Below are positions 19,795 through 19,938 of a DNA stretch of 19,938 nt, one piece after another. The stretch lies in assembly GCA_014885115.2 (NCBI GenBank), contig WKLE02000584.1, positions 1 through 19,938 on the forward strand, given 5' to 3'. The notes under the pieces are model-generated. The model was not told the DNA's origin and did not search any database. It worked only from the letters and a program-made list of their open reading frames with translations. Position 1 is the first letter of the stretch; every line of letters begins with the position of its first letter. The DNA comes from Asterionellopsis glacialis (lineage: Eukaryota; Bacillariophyta; Plagiogrammaphyceae; Rhaphoneidales; Asterionellopsidaceae). A program made the translations under genes and the position numbers.

Positions 19795-19938
19795 AGTACT
19801 GGGTTGAGGATATGGATGGAGTAAAGAGGGATTGCAAAGATTGGGTGATTTAACTAAGAGAGTACAAGAGGAGAGGAGACACAAAGAGAGAGGTTGCCCT
19901 ATGCCGGTGCGCACGGCATGTCGGGTTGCGACAATCAA
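19795..19938. other. sequence after the transposon-associated ORF, to the window end
   Basis: No coding region is recognised. A purine-rich run (about 19846-19892) leads into a GC-rich end. A near-palindrome lies at 19901-19919. Confidence 0.4.
19901..19919. repeat. 19-bp near-palindrome
   Basis: ATGCCG (19901-19906) and GGCAT (19915-19919) flank the perfect 8-bp palindrome GTGCGCAC (19907-19914). One extra base on the left breaks full symmetry. It lies about 110 bp after the transposon-associated ORF and could be part of an element end; the window stops before this can be judged. Confidence 0.4.

Overview
The window looks like nuclear DNA of a compact eukaryotic genome, most probably a diatom or a related stramenopile. 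The reasons are short GT-AG introns (79-137 nt) that join reading frames exactly, small intergenic gaps, a secreted/membrane protein with the proline-serine linker common in diatom surface proteins, a type II membrane sulfotransferase, and a decayed transposon patch. The taxonomic call is inference; no marker gene is present.

Layout. Position 388-2396 (+) holds a three-exon gene for a rhodanese-domain protein of the TrhO/UPF0176/TSTD2 type, with a lysine-rich N-terminus, an eight-cysteine zinc-binding-like segment and a C-terminal RRM. It runs tail-to-tail, with only 68 bp between stop codons, into a very large two-exon gene (9807-2465, -) for UTP10/HEATR1, the HEAT-repeat scaffold of the small-subunit processome. 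UTP10 is head-to-head, across 383 bp, with a small three-exon gene (10191-11007, +) for a secretory ankyrin-repeat protein. Next come an intronless 608-aa membrane protein with a large ectodomain and four predicted TM helices (13368-11542, -) and a 465-aa sulfotransferase-like type II membrane protein (15428-14031, -).

From about 15.5 kb to the end the sequence turns AT-rich and stops behaving like host genes. Minus-strand remnants of a DDE/MULE-like transposase lie at about 18620-16700, broken by frameshifts and in-frame stops. A divergent plus-strand ORF (19166-19794) with a phase-matched intron and a degraded upstream extension lies beside it. These probably belong to one or two related mobile elements.

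Functional links. The rhodanese-RRM protein (probable RNA modification) and UTP10 (rRNA transcription and processing) both serve translation. They carry the same 8-mer, CGCGCGCA, in the same orientation about 250-265 bp upstream of their start codons, which may mark co-regulation. I found no CRISPR array, convincing tRNA or rRNA gene, or clearly new multi-gene system. The most unusual protein architecture is the rhodanese-zinc-RRM fusion.
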